Shown here piece by piece: positions 1-7,985 of a stretch of 33,995 bases of DNA. The position numbers and the translations under genes were made by a program. The number at the start of each line of letters is the position of its first letter. Positions within the stretch are counted from its first letter, which is position 1. The notes below the pieces were generated by a model. It saw only the letters and a program-made list of their open reading frames with translations. It was not told the DNA's origin and searched no databases. The stretch is taken from the NCBI GenBank assembly GCA_020845895.1, contig JADLEX010000010.1:1-33995 (forward strand), given 5' to 3'. The DNA is from Deltaproteobacteria bacterium. Lineage in GTDB: Bacteria; Lernaellota; Lernaellaia; JACKCT01.

Positions 1-2
1 AC

Positions 3-107
3 GAAGCCCGTTTCCGCGAACGTCAGATCAACTCCCTCAAACGCAGGGCCAAGGAACTCGGGCTTGAAATCCTCGGAGACTTGAAAACAACGACCGCTGT
101 TTCTTAG
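3..107 (+). CDS. C-terminal fragment of an unidentified protein, possibly a transposase
   Basis: An open frame enters from the left edge and ends at TAG 105-107, giving about 34 residues that are Arg/Lys-rich and include RRAKELGLEIL. Basic tails with an RRAKELG-like helix occur at the ends of some IS transposases, so a transposase tail is possible, but the fragment is too short to name a family. It converges on the TonB receptor gene. The start and any domains lie outside the window. Confidence 0.35.
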   Translation, partial: EARFRERQINSLKRRAKELGLEILGDLKTTTAVS

Positions 108-137
108 GAGCGAAGCGAAGGATCTGGCCCCTGCTTC
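107..137. repeat. relic of a dispersed GAGCGAAGCGAA intergenic repeat
   Basis: The 12-mer GAGCGAAGCGAA at 108-119 recurs at 31882-31893 inside the long hairpin repeat upstream of nadA. Here it is followed by GGATCTGGCCCC and GCTTCG, so a CGAAGC/GCTTCG pair can form. It sits between the two convergent genes at the left edge. It may be a degenerate copy of a short non-coding dispersed element. Confidence 0.3.
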
Positions 138-138
138 G

Positions 139-2760
139 TCAAAATCTCGCGGTCACAGTCGCCCGCGCGAAAAACGGCGTGCCCGCCGTGTAATGAATGC
201 CGTTCACCGTCTCGCCATTCGGCTCGGGGCGCGTCTCGTATGAAAACACCGCGTCTTCCCACTCGACGTCGAACACGTTGTCGATGGCCAGTTCCGCGCC
301 CCAGGTTTTCGCGTCGTAGCCGACGACCACGTCGGTCACGTAGTACGGGTCGGCGAAGTCGCCCTGATCCAGTTCGCGCTCGCCCATGTAGCGCCCCCGG
401 ATCATGCCCCGCCATCCGGCGAGATCCGACACGCCGATGCCGTTCGTCATCAGAAAGATCGGCCCGTTGGGAATGCGTTCGCCGGTGTCGGCGAAACGCG
501 CGTCCACATAGGCCGCGTCGGTCGCCAGATACAGCGGCTTCCAGGGCGACAGACGCACCTCGCCGTCCACGCCGCGCCGCTCGGTCTCGGCCTTGGTGGA
601 CGTGATCCCCGTTTGCGGATCGAAGACGAGATCGGTCTCCTTGTTTGCGAACCAACCCGATCCCGCGATGGTGAAGCGGTCGCCCCACGCCCACACGCGC
701 GAGCCGATCTCGCCGCCGCGCACCTTGGGGATGGTCGGCTCCGGGTCGTTCGCCATCTGCAAGCTGGTATTCGAGAAAAACCCCTCACCGTAGTTGACGT
801 AAATATTCCAGTCGGGCACCGGCGCGAAGATCGTCGAGATCTTCGGGCTCACGATCGAGGCGGTCTCGTTCCAGTCGCGCGGCACGTCCTGCCGGGTGTC
901 GGCCAGATTCGTGTAGATGTTGAAGAAGCGCTCGTCCTGCGTGCCGTCGCCCGCGTAGGCGATCGCGTCGAAGCGCGCGCCGGGCACCAGTGTCAGCCAA
1001 CGCGCGAGCCGCGCCTCTTCCTTCACCCACACGCCGATTTCGTTTTCCGTGAAACGCAGATCGTTGATGACGTTGAAACGCACGCGCTCCGTCGTGTTCG
1101 CGAGCACCTGATCCACATCGGCGAGCTTCCACTGCGCGCCCGCGCTCGAAATGAAACGCAGCGTCCCGGCCTTGTCCTCGCGCATGTAGCGCAGGTTCAT
1201 GCCGGCCGTGTCGCGGTTGTCGCGCATCTCCTGCTGATCCCCGAGAGTCGGGTTCAACAGATAGAACGTGTAGTTGGAGAAAATCGCGCTGCGCTTGTAG
1301 TCGAAATATCCCTGCGCGCGGATGCTCTGATTGCCCGCGTCGTGATCGAGTGTCGCGCTCACCAGATGCCGGTTGCTCGTCACGCGGTCCGACGCGTCCA
1401 TGCCGTCGAAGCGTCCGATGCGTCCGTCGTCCACCCACTTCGCGGGGATCACGTCGGCGGCCGCGCTGCGTTGGCCGTAATGCGCGCTCGTGAGATTGAG
1501 CGTGGTCGAACCCGGCAGCCAGGTGTGCGAACCGAAGCCGCGCGCCGCGTCGGCGAACCCGGGATCGGTGGTGCCCTCGGTGTGGTCGGTCTCGGCGGCG
1601 ATGTGCGCAATGTAGGGATCGGCCAATACGCCGCCGCCCGCATAGACACGCGCCGTACCGAACATCCCCGCCGTGGTTGAGATTTCGCGATGTTCGCTCG
1701 ATCGGCGCGGCACAAACACCACCGCGCCCGCCGTGGCGAAGTTGCCGAACTCGGGGTCGTAGGGGCCTTTGACGATGCGCATGGCGGCGACGGTCTCCGG
1801 AATCAGAAAGTGCAGATCGAGGTAGCCGTGGCCGTGCACCTGCGAGGATTCGTTCAGCGGTACGCCGTCGAAATACGCGGCGAGATCCTGCCCGTGCTCG
1901 GCGTCGAATCCGCGCAGGAAATATTGATACGCCTTCGCGCCGCCGGTGTGCTGCGACACGTGGATGCCGGGCACGAGACGCACCAGATCGCTTGGGTTCG
2001 CGTGGGGGAAGCTGCGGAAATCGCGGTCGCGCACGCTGTAGTCGCCCGCCGCGGACGTGGCGCGCCGCGCGCGGACCTCGACTTCTTCCAGCGCGCCGTC
2101 AGGCACGTCTGGTTCGGCCACGGCGTTTTCGGTCGCGGGTGGCGGCGTGCGGTCGCTGTCTTCGACCACCTCGCCCGCCACCACGCGTACACGGTGCTCG
2201 GGAAAGCCGTCGCGGTCACGGTCGTCGAGCACCGTGATCGACGAGCGCGACGCCTCGAAGTACGTCCAGCGGTCGAAGCGCCCGTCCAGATCCGTGTCCT
2301 GCTCGATCAGCGTCAGCGAACCCGCGTAGCCGTGATACGCCGCGTCGTAGAGCCCATCGTGGTTCGTGTCCACGCGCTGGCGGACGACGCTGCCGTCGCG
2401 GTATTCCTCGTCGGTATCCGCGCGCCCGTCGAAATCGCCGTCCATCTCGCCGCGAAACGGCTTGCCGGTCGCCGGTTCGACGTAGAGCCAGTAGTCGAGC
2501 CGCCCATCGCCGTTCAGGTCGCGCTCCTGCCGCGCGAGCCGCCCCGCCTCGTAGCGGTTCCAAAGATCGGGCACGCCATCCGCGTTCGAGTCTTCCTCGA
2601 CCGCGAGCAGCCGCCCCGCGCCGTCGAGTGTGACCTTCGCACCGGACGCGGGATTCGACGGATCGCCGACGAGTCCGGGCGCGACGCCGCCGTGGGCCAC
2701 GGACCAGCGGGGAATCACAAGGATCAGGAAACCCAGAAGCAGCGCCGATCGAATTCGCAT
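139..2760 (-). CDS. TonB-dependent outer-membrane receptor with N-terminal DxDxDG repeat array
   Basis: An 873-residue predicted outer-membrane receptor, energised by TonB, for uptake of an unidentified ligand (metal chelate, haem or other small molecule). The start at 2760 is chosen because it opens a signal peptide (MRIRSALLLGFLILVIP); an in-frame ATG at 2853 would add 31 residues before it. Residues about 57-188 hold six Asp-rich motifs spaced 24-26 residues apart (DSNADGVPD, DLNGDGRLD, DGDFDGRAD, DTNHDGLYD, DTDLDGRFD, DRDRDGFPE), which look like Ca-binding EF-hand or thrombospondin-3-like loops. The plug domain begins near residue 225 (LEEVEVRARR) and includes LRGFDAEHGQD and YFDGVPLNESSQVHGHGY. 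A beta-barrel follows and ends in an aromatic residue (TARF), as expected for BAM-dependent insertion. It is divergent from the Fur-family gene, with the dyad at 2902-2916 in the shared region, so metal or peroxide control is plausible but not shown. Receptor class is confident; ligand is unknown. Confidence 0.93.
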   Translation of the reverse strand: MRIRSALLLGFLILVIPRWSVAHGGVAPGLVGDPSNPASGAKVTLDGAGRLLAVEEDSNADGVPDLWNRYEAGRLARQERDLNGDGRLDYWLYVEPATGKPFRGEMDGDFDGRADTDEEYRDGSVVRQRVDTNHDGLYDAAYHGYAGSLTLIEQDTDLDGRFDRWTYFEASRSSITVLDDRDRDGFPEHRVRVVAGEVVEDSDRTPPPATENAVAEPDVPDGALEEVEVRARRATSAAGDYSVRDRDFRSFPHANPSDLVRLVPGIHVSQHTGGAKAYQYFLRGFDAEHGQDLAAYFDGVPLNESSQVHGHGYLDLHFLIPETVAAMRIVKGPYDPEFGNFATAGAVVFVPRRSSEHREISTTAGMFGTARVYAGGGVLADPYIAHIAAETDHTEGTTDPGFADAARGFGSHTWLPGSTTLNLTSAHYGQRSAAADVIPAKWVDDGRIGRFDGMDASDRVTSNRHLVSATLDHDAGNQSIRAQGYFDYKRSAIFSNYTFYLLNPTLGDQQEMRDNRDTAGMNLRYMREDKAGTLRFISSAGAQWKLADVDQVLANTTERVRFNVINDLRFTENEIGVWVKEEARLARWLTLVPGARFDAIAYAGDGTQDERFFNIYTNLADTRQDVPRDWNETASIVSPKISTIFAPVPDWNIYVNYGEGFFSNTSLQMANDPEPTIPKVRGGEIGSRVWAWGDRFTIAGSGWFANKETDLVFDPQTGITSTKAETERRGVDGEVRLSPWKPLYLATDAAYVDARFADTGERIPNGPIFLMTNGIGVSDLAGWRGMIRGRYMGERELDQGDFADPYYVTDVVVGYDAKTWGAELAIDNVFDVEWEDAVFSYETRPEPNGETVNGIHYTAGTPFFARATVTARF

Positions 2761-2884
2761 CGCATCCCGCCAAAAGCATACGTTTCTTACAGAAGTAATA
2801 CTGGCCGCGCAAGCCCAAAGGAGTAAGTTATGCGAAATGGCGACACAGCGCACGATTGAGGCCGGGTCGCGTTTCGAACGACTC

Positions 2885-2916
2885 TTGACACGAATCTTAG
2901 ATTAGACTAAGTCTAA
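2885..2916 (+). promoter_or_regulatory. promoter and Fur/PerR-type operator of the regulator gene
   Basis: A perfect 7-1-7 dyad, TTAGACT-A-AGTCTAA, lies at 2902-2916 and ends 4 nt before the ATG at 2921. It fits the TTAnnnTnAnnnTAA frame of PerR boxes. A second overlapping dyad, CTTAG/CTAAG, spans 2896-2911. TTGACA at 2885-2890 is a good -35 element, which puts the -10 region inside the dyad. A bound repressor would therefore block its own gene, and perhaps the divergent receptor gene. A related copy precedes the catalase at 3342-3356. Confidence 0.75.
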
Positions 2917-2920
2917 AGCC

Positions 2921-3319
2921 ATGCACCGCGTGATCGAAGACCTGCGCGCCCACGGAATCGCGCCGACCCCGCAGCGGATCGCCGTCGCCGAGTTCGTGCT
3001 GCGCACGCACGAGCACCCGACGGCGGACACGGTGTGGGACCGCGTGCGTGAGCGCATGCCCACCGTTTCGCGGGCGACGGTCTACAACACGCTCAATCTT
3101 TTCGTCGAAAAGGGCCTGCTGCGAACGCAGGTGCTCAAAGAAGGCACGGTCGTCTTCGATCCGCACGTCGAGCGGCACCACCATTTCATAGACGAAAAGA
3201 CCGGAGAGATCGTGGACATTCCGTGGAACGCTTTGCGTGTCGCGGGGGCGAACGCGCTCGATGGTTTCGATGTCCACGAGTTTCAGGTCGTGCTCAGAGG
3301 CACGCGCCGCAAGCGTTAG
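2921..3319 (+). CDS. Fur-family metalloregulator, PerR-like, lacking the CxxC zinc motifs
   Basis: A 132-residue transcriptional repressor of the Fur/PerR/Zur family. The N-terminal winged helix has HEHPTADTVWDRVRERMP followed by the recognition helix VSRATVYNTLNLFVEKGLL. The dimerisation half keeps FDPH, HHHF and EIVD, which align with the PerR/Fur regulatory metal site (Asp/His ligands). Both structural-zinc CxxC pairs are missing: the first position reads DEKTGE and the C terminus (VLRGTRRKR) has no Cys. Fur proteins without structural zinc are known but less common. The dyad upstream of this gene and its copy upstream of the catalase support autoregulation and peroxide-response control, so PerR-like is favoured over Fur or Zur. 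The ATG at 2921 gives a normal family N terminus, but no clear Shine-Dalgarno fits between the operator and the ATG. Confidence 0.9.
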   Translation: MHRVIEDLRAHGIAPTPQRIAVAEFVLRTHEHPTADTVWDRVRERMPTVSRATVYNTLNLFVEKGLLRTQVLKEGTVVFDPHVERHHHFIDEKTGEIVDIPWNALRVAGANALDGFDVHEFQVVLRGTRRKR

Positions 3320-3341
3320 GGAGAGTTTTTTTCACCGGAAT

Positions 3342-3388
3342 CTGGACGAAGTCCAATGATGGACCTCGTATAACCCTTGGGGAAGGAG
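3342..3388 (+). promoter_or_regulatory. PerR-type operator, -10 element and ribosome site of the catalase gene
   Basis: CTGGACG-A-AGTCCAA at 3342-3356 matches the dyad upstream of the regulator at 11 of 15 positions, with the core GAC-AAGTC conserved. TATAAC at 3369-3374 is a likely -10, so the dyad covers the -35 region. AAGGAG at 3383-3388 is a strong ribosome-binding site 6 nt before the ATG at 3395 and rules out the TTG at 3377 as the start. Confidence 0.7.
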
Positions 3389-3394
3389 ATCGAT

Positions 3395-4834
3395 ATGAAA
3401 CCAAAGACGCTCACCACCGCGGCGGGGATTCCCGTCGCCGACAACCAGAACGCGCTGACGGCGGGCCCGCGCGGGCCGGTGCTGGCGCAGGACTGGCAAC
3501 TGTTCGAAAAGCACGCCCACTTCAACCGCGAGCGCATTCCCGAGCGCGTCGTGCATGCCAAGGGCTCGGGCGCGTACGGCACGCTGACCATCACGCACGA
3601 CGTGTCGCGCTACACCAGGGCGTCGTTGTTCGCCAAGGTCGGCAAGACCACACCGTGCTTTTTGCGTTTCTCGACCGTCGCCGGTGAAAAGGGCGCGGCC
3701 GACGCCGAGCGCGACGTGCGCGGCTTCGCGCTGAAGTTCTACACCGACGAGGGCAACTGGGATCTCGTCGGCAACAACACGCCCGTCTTCTTCATCCGCG
3801 ACCCCTACAAGTTCCCGGACTTCATCCACACGCAAAAGCGCGACCCGCGCTCGAACCTGCGCAGCGCCACGGCGATGTGGGATTTCTGGTCGCTCTCGCC
3901 CGAGAGTCTGCACCAGATCACGATCCTGTTTTCCGACCGCGGCCTGCCGCGCAGCTACCGCCACGTCAACGGCTACGGCAGCCACACCTACAGCTTCGTC
4001 AACGCGGCGGGCGAGCGGTTCTGGGTGAAGTTTCACTTCAAGACCGCGCAAAAGATCCAGTGCGTGACCGATGAGGAAGCCGAAAAGATGGTCGGCGCGA
4101 ACCGCGAGACGCACCAGCGCGACCTGTTCGAGTCGATCGAGCGCGGCGAGTTCCCGCGCTGGAACATGAAGATCCAGGTGATGACCGAGGTCGAGGCCGA
4201 GAAGACCTCGTACAACCCCTTCGATCTGACCAAGGTCTGGCCGCACGCCGAGTTTCCGCTGATCGACGTGGGCGTGCTCGAACTGAACCGCAACCCCGAG
4301 AACTACTTCGCCGAGGTCGAGCAGGCGGCGTTCTCGCCGGGCAACGTGGTGCCTGGCATCGGCCACAGCCCCGACAAAATGCTCCAGTTCCGCATCGTGT
4401 CCTATGCCGACGCGCACCGCTATCGCCTGGGCGTGAACCACGAGTCGCTGCCGGTCAACAAGCCGCAATGCCCCGTTCACAGCTATCACCGTGACGGCGC
4501 GATGCGTTTCGACGGCAACGGCGGCGGGTCGGTGAACTACGAGCCCAACAGCTTCGGCGGCCCGGCGCAGGACGCGGCTTTTCGCGAGCCGCCGCTGCCG
4601 ATCGCCGGCGACGCGGACCGCTACGACCACCGCGACGGCAACGACGATTTCACGCAGGCGGGAAACCTCTACCGGCTGATGCCGCAGGCCGAGCGCGACC
4701 GCCTGCACAGGGCCCTCGCCGGCGCCATGCGCGGCGTGCCCGAGGAGATCACCCTGCGCCAGCTCGCGCATTTCGAGAAAGCCGACCCGGCGTACGCCGC
4801 CGGCATCCGCGCCGCGCGCAAAGCCCTGGGCTGA
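3395..4834 (+). CDS. katA: monofunctional haem catalase (small-subunit type)
   Basis: A 479-residue haem catalase, converting hydrogen peroxide to water and oxygen in the cytoplasm. Catalytic His54 lies in [12 protein letters not shown] and distal Asn127 in LVGNNTP. The block [13 protein letters not shown] and the signature [12 protein letters not shown] are intact. The proximal haem ligand is Tyr337 in [14 protein letters not shown]. The length fits the small-subunit class; there is no C-terminal flavodoxin-like domain. It lies 75 nt downstream of the Fur/PerR-like gene and has a matching operator, so it is very likely induced by peroxide through that regulator. A strong terminator follows. 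A long antisense frame on the other strand is a codon-bias shadow. Confidence 0.97.
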   Translation: MKPKTLTTAAGIPVADNQNALTAGPRGPVLAQDWQLFEKHAHFNRERIPERVVHAKGSGAYGTLTITHDVSRYTRASLFAKVGKTTPCFLRFSTVAGEKGAADAERDVRGFALKFYTDEGNWDLVGNNTPVFFIRDPYKFPDFIHTQKRDPRSNLRSATAMWDFWSLSPESLHQITILFSDRGLPRSYRHVNGYGSHTYSFVNAAGERFWVKFHFKTAQKIQCVTDEEAEKMVGANRETHQRDLFESIERGEFPRWNMKIQVMTEVEAEKTSYNPFDLTKVWPHAEFPLIDVGVLELNRNPENYFAEVEQAAFSPGNVVPGIGHSPDKMLQFRIVSYADAHRYRLGVNHESLPVNKPQCPVHSYHRDGAMRFDGNGGGSVNYEPNSFGGPAQDAAFREPPLPIAGDADRYDHRDGNDDFTQAGNLYRLMPQAERDRLHRALAGAMRGVPEEITLRQLAHFEKADPAYAAGIRAARKALG

Positions 4835-4870
4835 CGCGCGAAGCGCGCCCATCCTCCCTCCTTTTTCGCG

Positions 4871-4903
4871 CCCGGCGGCACCGATGCCGCCGGGAGTTTT
4901 TTT
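4871..4903 (+). terminator. intrinsic terminator after the catalase gene
   Basis: A perfect 10-bp GC-rich stem (CCCGGCGGCA at 4871-4880 with TGCCGCCGGG at 4885-4894) encloses a CCGA loop and is followed by AG and seven T residues. It lies 37 nt after the catalase stop and insulates the restriction cassette from catalase transcription. Confidence 0.93.
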
Positions 4904-4990
4904 AGCGAATCGCGAGGATGCGACCCCGACTGACGCATCGCGGGTGGAAATGTGGACGGGGCTGCGCCCTGGAGGATTTCCCTGTCGATG

Positions 4991-4999
4991 TGCTATAGA
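4991..4999 (+). promoter_or_regulatory. extended -10 promoter of the restriction-modification cassette
   Basis: TGCTATAGA is an extended -10 element (TGn followed by TATAGA). Its expected transcription start is at or next to the ATG at 5009, so the methylase mRNA would be leaderless or nearly so. No convincing -35 element or Shine-Dalgarno is visible. Confidence 0.5.
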
Positions 5000-5008
5000 A
5001 TCCCTAAC

Positions 5009-6178
5009 ATGGAATCCCCCGTCGCCATCAGACCGAATGGCCGCGCAAACGGTGCGGTCCAGCAACGTCAAGTGAGCGATCGAGACCCGAGGCCGGGCGC
5101 GTTTCGATTCATCGACCTCTTTGCGGGGATCGGCGGACTTCGAACCGGGTTCGAGGCCATCGGCGGTACATGCGTCTTCACGTCGGAGTGGAACGAGTAC
5201 AGTCGGCGAACCTACTTGGCCAATCACCGAGTGGATCATCCCATCGCGGGGGACTTAACGCGCATCCGGGAGAGTGAGATTCCCGATCACGACGTGTTGC
5301 TCGCGGGCTTTCCGTGCCAGCCGTTCTCGATCGCCGGGGTTTCCAAGAAAAATGCTCTGAAGAGACCGCACGGTTTTCAATGTGAGCTACAGGGGAATCT
5401 CTTCTTCGACGTTGCGAGGATTCTGGCTTTTCATCGACCGCGCGCCTTTCTCCTGGAGAACGTCAAGAATCTCGTCAGTCACGACGGCGGAAAAACGTTC
5501 CGCGTCATCCATCGGACGCTGACGGAGGATCTTGGGTACCGGATTCACTGGCGCGTCATCGACGCCAAGCCTTGGGTTCCGCAACACCGGGAACGGATCT
5601 TCATCGTGGGCTTTCGCGAGCCAAGCGACTTCTCATTGGACGATCTCCGCGCCCCGACCGCTTCGAGCGGACCGACGCTCTCCGCAGTCCTTCATCCGGA
5701 AGACGGAAGCGAAGTCGTCGAACCTCCGTACACCGTTGGACCTCGCGGTGCCGTCTCGCCGAAATACGGACTCAGCGAGCACCTGTGGAACTATCTTCGT
5801 GAATACGCCGAGAAGCATCGCGCGAAGGGCAACGGATTCGGATTCGGTCTCAACGGTCCGGGGGACGTCGCAAGGACTCTGTCCGCCCGATACTTCAAGG
5901 ATGGCTCGGAAATCCTGATACGGCGCGCGGGGAAGCAGACGCCGAGGCGACTTACGCCACGGGAGTGCGCCCGCCTGATGGGCTTCGACCGACCGGGGCG
6001 CGAACCGTTTGTCATTCCGGTGTCCGACACGCAGGCATATCGACAGTTCGGCAACGCCGTGGTCGTGCCCGTCGTGGAGGCCGTCGCAAGGTGCATGGCC
6101 CCGTATATCGGGGGTGAAGAGACGGTGTCGCCGCCGGTTCGGTCTCGACGGATACAACTGGGCTTGGGCATTGGCTGA
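5009..6178 (+). CDS. DNA (cytosine-5) methyltransferase, Dcm/M.EcoRII-like
   Basis: A 389-residue C5-cytosine methylase using S-adenosylmethionine. Motif I is [19 protein letters not shown] (about 34-52). Motif IV is [11 protein letters not shown] with catalytic Cys103. Motif VI is ENVKNL (150-155), motif VIII is [11 protein letters not shown] (192-202) and motif X is [12 protein letters not shown]. The stretches [41 protein letters not shown] and [15 protein letters not shown] closely recall Dcm and M.EcoRII, which methylate the inner C of CCWGG; that specificity is inferred. The start at 5009 is preferred over 4952 because the promoter lies between them. A GTG at 5072 is possible and would also keep every motif. 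The end overlaps vsr by 8 nt. It protects the host against the endonuclease two genes downstream. Confidence 0.95.
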   Translation: MESPVAIRPNGRANGAVQQRQVSDRDPRPGAFRFIDLFAGIGGLRTGFEAIGGTCVFTSEWNEYSRRTYLANHRVDHPIAGDLTRIRESEIPDHDVLLAGFPCQPFSIAGVSKKNALKRPHGFQCELQGNLFFDVARILAFHRPRAFLLENVKNLVSHDGGKTFRVIHRTLTEDLGYRIHWRVIDAKPWVPQHRERIFIVGFREPSDFSLDDLRAPTASSGPTLSAVLHPEDGSEVVEPPYTVGPRGAVSPKYGLSEHLWNYLREYAEKHRAKGNGFGFGLNGPGDVARTLSARYFKDGSEILIRRAGKQTPRRLTPRECARLMGFDRPGREPFVIPVSDTQAYRQFGNAVVVPVVEAVARCMAPYIGGEETVSPPVRSRRIQLGLGIG

Positions 6179-6629
6179 CATTCTCGATCGTGCATCCAGA
6201 AGCCGTCTGATGTCGGGGATTCGTTCGAAAAATACCCGGATCGAGATCAGTCTCCGCCGGGGTCTGCACGCGCGGGGATTTCGGTATCGCCTCCATGACC
6301 CGAAGATCCCCGGCAGACCGGACCTCGCATTTCCGAAATACGGTGCGACGGTCTTCATCAACGGCTGCTTCTGGCACGGTCACGACTGCGAGTTGTACCG
6401 GCTCCCGAAAACCCGAACTGAATTCTGGCGAAAAAACATCGAAACGAATGTCCAACGGGACCATCGGGTAAAGACGGAATTGGCCAAGCTTGGATGGCGT
6501 CAATTCGTGATCTGGGAGTGCTCCATCCGCGGAACTGGTCGGAGGGATTTCGACGCCGTCATCGACAATGTCGCCGCGTGGTTGCGTTCCGTTCGCCACT
6601 TCGGGCAAATCCGGGGTCGCCGGACATGA
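6171..6629 (+). CDS. vsr: very-short-patch repair (T:G mismatch) endonuclease Vsr
   Basis: A 152-residue Vsr nuclease that nicks 5' of the T in T:G mismatches left by deamination of 5-methylcytosine. The TTG start at 6171 is chosen because it gives [22 protein letters not shown], the usual Vsr N terminus, and overlaps the methylase stop (6176-6178). With this start, residue numbers agree with E. coli Vsr as I recall it: catalytic Asp51 in GRPDLAF, His69 and Trp68 in CFWHGH, and zinc ligands Cys66, His71, Cys73 and Cys117 (IWEC). Position 64, His in the E. coli enzyme, is Asn here (FINGCFWH). It is translationally coupled on both sides, to the methylase and to the endonuclease (ATGA overlap). 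Confidence 0.94.
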   Translation: MADILDRASRSRLMSGIRSKNTRIEISLRRGLHARGFRYRLHDPKIPGRPDLAFPKYGATVFINGCFWHGHDCELYRLPKTRTEFWRKNIETNVQRDHRVKTELAKLGWRQFVIWECSIRGTGRRDFDAVIDNVAAWLRSVRHFGQIRGRRT

Positions 6630-7858
6630 CTGCCTCCCGCGAACTTCGAAGTTGGCTGGATGACATGTCAGGGATTCCGGCTGTATGGTTTTCGAAGCGC
6701 CTGTCCGCCAACGACACCAAGGCCTCGGGCGGCCATCAGGCGGGACCGTACCTCCCAAAGGACGTCTTCTTCCGCGTGTTTCCGGGTCTTCACCGCGAAA
6801 CGGACCTCAATCCGGAGACGTCGATCCGATTCGACATCGATTCCCATGCAGACACACGTCAAGTGAGAGCCATCTGGTACAATAACAAGTTCCACGGCGG
6901 GACGAGGGACGAAGCGCGGTTGACGCGCTTCGGGGGCGGCTCCTCAGCTCTGCTGGACCCCGACAACACGGGTGCGCTTGTTCTGTTCGCTTTCGTCGCC
7001 GCTGCCGACGGACAACACCTTCATTGCCGCGCATGGGTCTGCCGCTCAGCTGTCGAGGAAGAACACGCATCCGAAAGATTCGGCGTCGTGGACCCCGGAG
7101 AGTGGATATCGTGGACGACCGACGGAGTCTGGGCCGCACACGGTCTTCACACTCCCGGGACGGCCCGCGCAGACTGTCGCTTGACCCCGGCCGAGATTCC
7201 TCCCGAGTGGCTAAGAGGGTTTCCACGTGCGACGGAAATCGTTCGCCGGGCCGTCGAACTGCGCCCGTTACGTCATCTGGATGTTGACGCCCGGTTGCTG
7301 CGTCGCCGCGACTGTGAATTCGAGATTTTCCGCAGCCTGGAAGAAACCGTCGAGTTGCCCATCGTTCAGCGAGGGTTTCCGACACTCGATCAGTTCCTCG
7401 AACGCGCCCAGACGATCCTTCAACGTCGAAAGGCCCGATCGGGTCGGTCGCTGGAATTGCACGTGCGGGAAATCCTGATCGAGGAGGGCCTTCGGGAGCA
7501 CGAGGACTTTTCGTATCAACCCGAATCGGACCCAGGAAAACGGCCGGACTTCTTGTTTCCATCGGAGAGTTCTTACAAGAACGCGGCGTTTGACCCTCGC
7601 GCTCTGCGCATGCTGGCCGTGAAAACGACGTGCAAGGACCGTTGGCGCCAGATCATCAACGAGGCCGATAGGATTCCGCGAAAACACCTCCTGACCCTTC
7701 AGGAGGGCATTTCCGAAAACCAGTTTCGCGAAATCTCGGGTGCTGGTGTCACGCTGGTCGTTCCGACCGGTTTGGTCAAATCCTACCCGCCCGCGATCCG
7801 GGCGTCTCTCTTGCCTCTTTCCGCTTTCGTCGGCGAAGTTCGCCCTCCCTCGCGCTGA
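6626..7858 (+). CDS. type IIE restriction endonuclease, EcoRII-like
   Basis: A 410-residue restriction enzyme; from memory EcoRII has about 404 residues. The N-terminal effector DNA-binding domain (about 1-180) has KRLSANDT and GGHQAGPYLPK, then IWYNNKFHGGTRDEARLTRFGGGS and DPDNTGALVL. The C-terminal PD-(D/E)xK catalytic domain (about 270-410) has RRKARSGRSLELH (Glu277), KRPDFLFPS (Asp308) and LRMLAVKTTCKDRWRQI (Lys333), followed by TLQEGISENQFRE. Both domains recall EcoRII, which cuts before CCWGG and needs two sites. The ATG at 6626 overlaps the vsr stop by 4 nt. No frameshift is seen and the active-site residues are present, so the enzyme is probably functional. It completes a methylase-Vsr-endonuclease cassette. 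Confidence 0.94.
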   Translation: MTASRELRSWLDDMSGIPAVWFSKRLSANDTKASGGHQAGPYLPKDVFFRVFPGLHRETDLNPETSIRFDIDSHADTRQVRAIWYNNKFHGGTRDEARLTRFGGGSSALLDPDNTGALVLFAFVAAADGQHLHCRAWVCRSAVEEEHASERFGVVDPGEWISWTTDGVWAAHGLHTPGTARADCRLTPAEIPPEWLRGFPRATEIVRRAVELRPLRHLDVDARLLRRRDCEFEIFRSLEETVELPIVQRGFPTLDQFLERAQTILQRRKARSGRSLELHVREILIEEGLREHEDFSYQPESDPGKRPDFLFPSESSYKNAAFDPRALRMLAVKTTCKDRWRQIINEADRIPRKHLLTLQEGISENQFREISGAGVTLVVPTGLVKSYPPAIRASLLPLSAFVGEVRPPSR

Positions 7859-7985
7859 CGGGCATCCGATTCTTCCGCCGCGCACCTGGACACAGCCCGA
7901 AAACCCGTCCCGGTGACGCGCCTTTTCACCCCCGCCGCGCGGGAGTATGTTGTGTCCCCTCGTATCGAGGAAACTGGAGTGCGTC

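Noticed and set aside
613-1680. Plus-strand frames opposite the TonB receptor (also 1690-2826)
   Set aside because: They mirror a clear receptor in the other frame; composition is Arg/Val/His-rich, no ribosome site, no domain.
2817-2859. Nine-codon frame after AAAGGAG (ATG at 2830) between the receptor and the regulator
   Set aside because: Good ribosome-like site but only nine residues, with no attenuator structure or conserved content; no evidence of translation.
3332-5239. 635-codon minus-strand frame opposite the catalase gene
   Set aside because: Shadow of GC-rich codon use; it crosses the catalase terminator and operator and has no domain.
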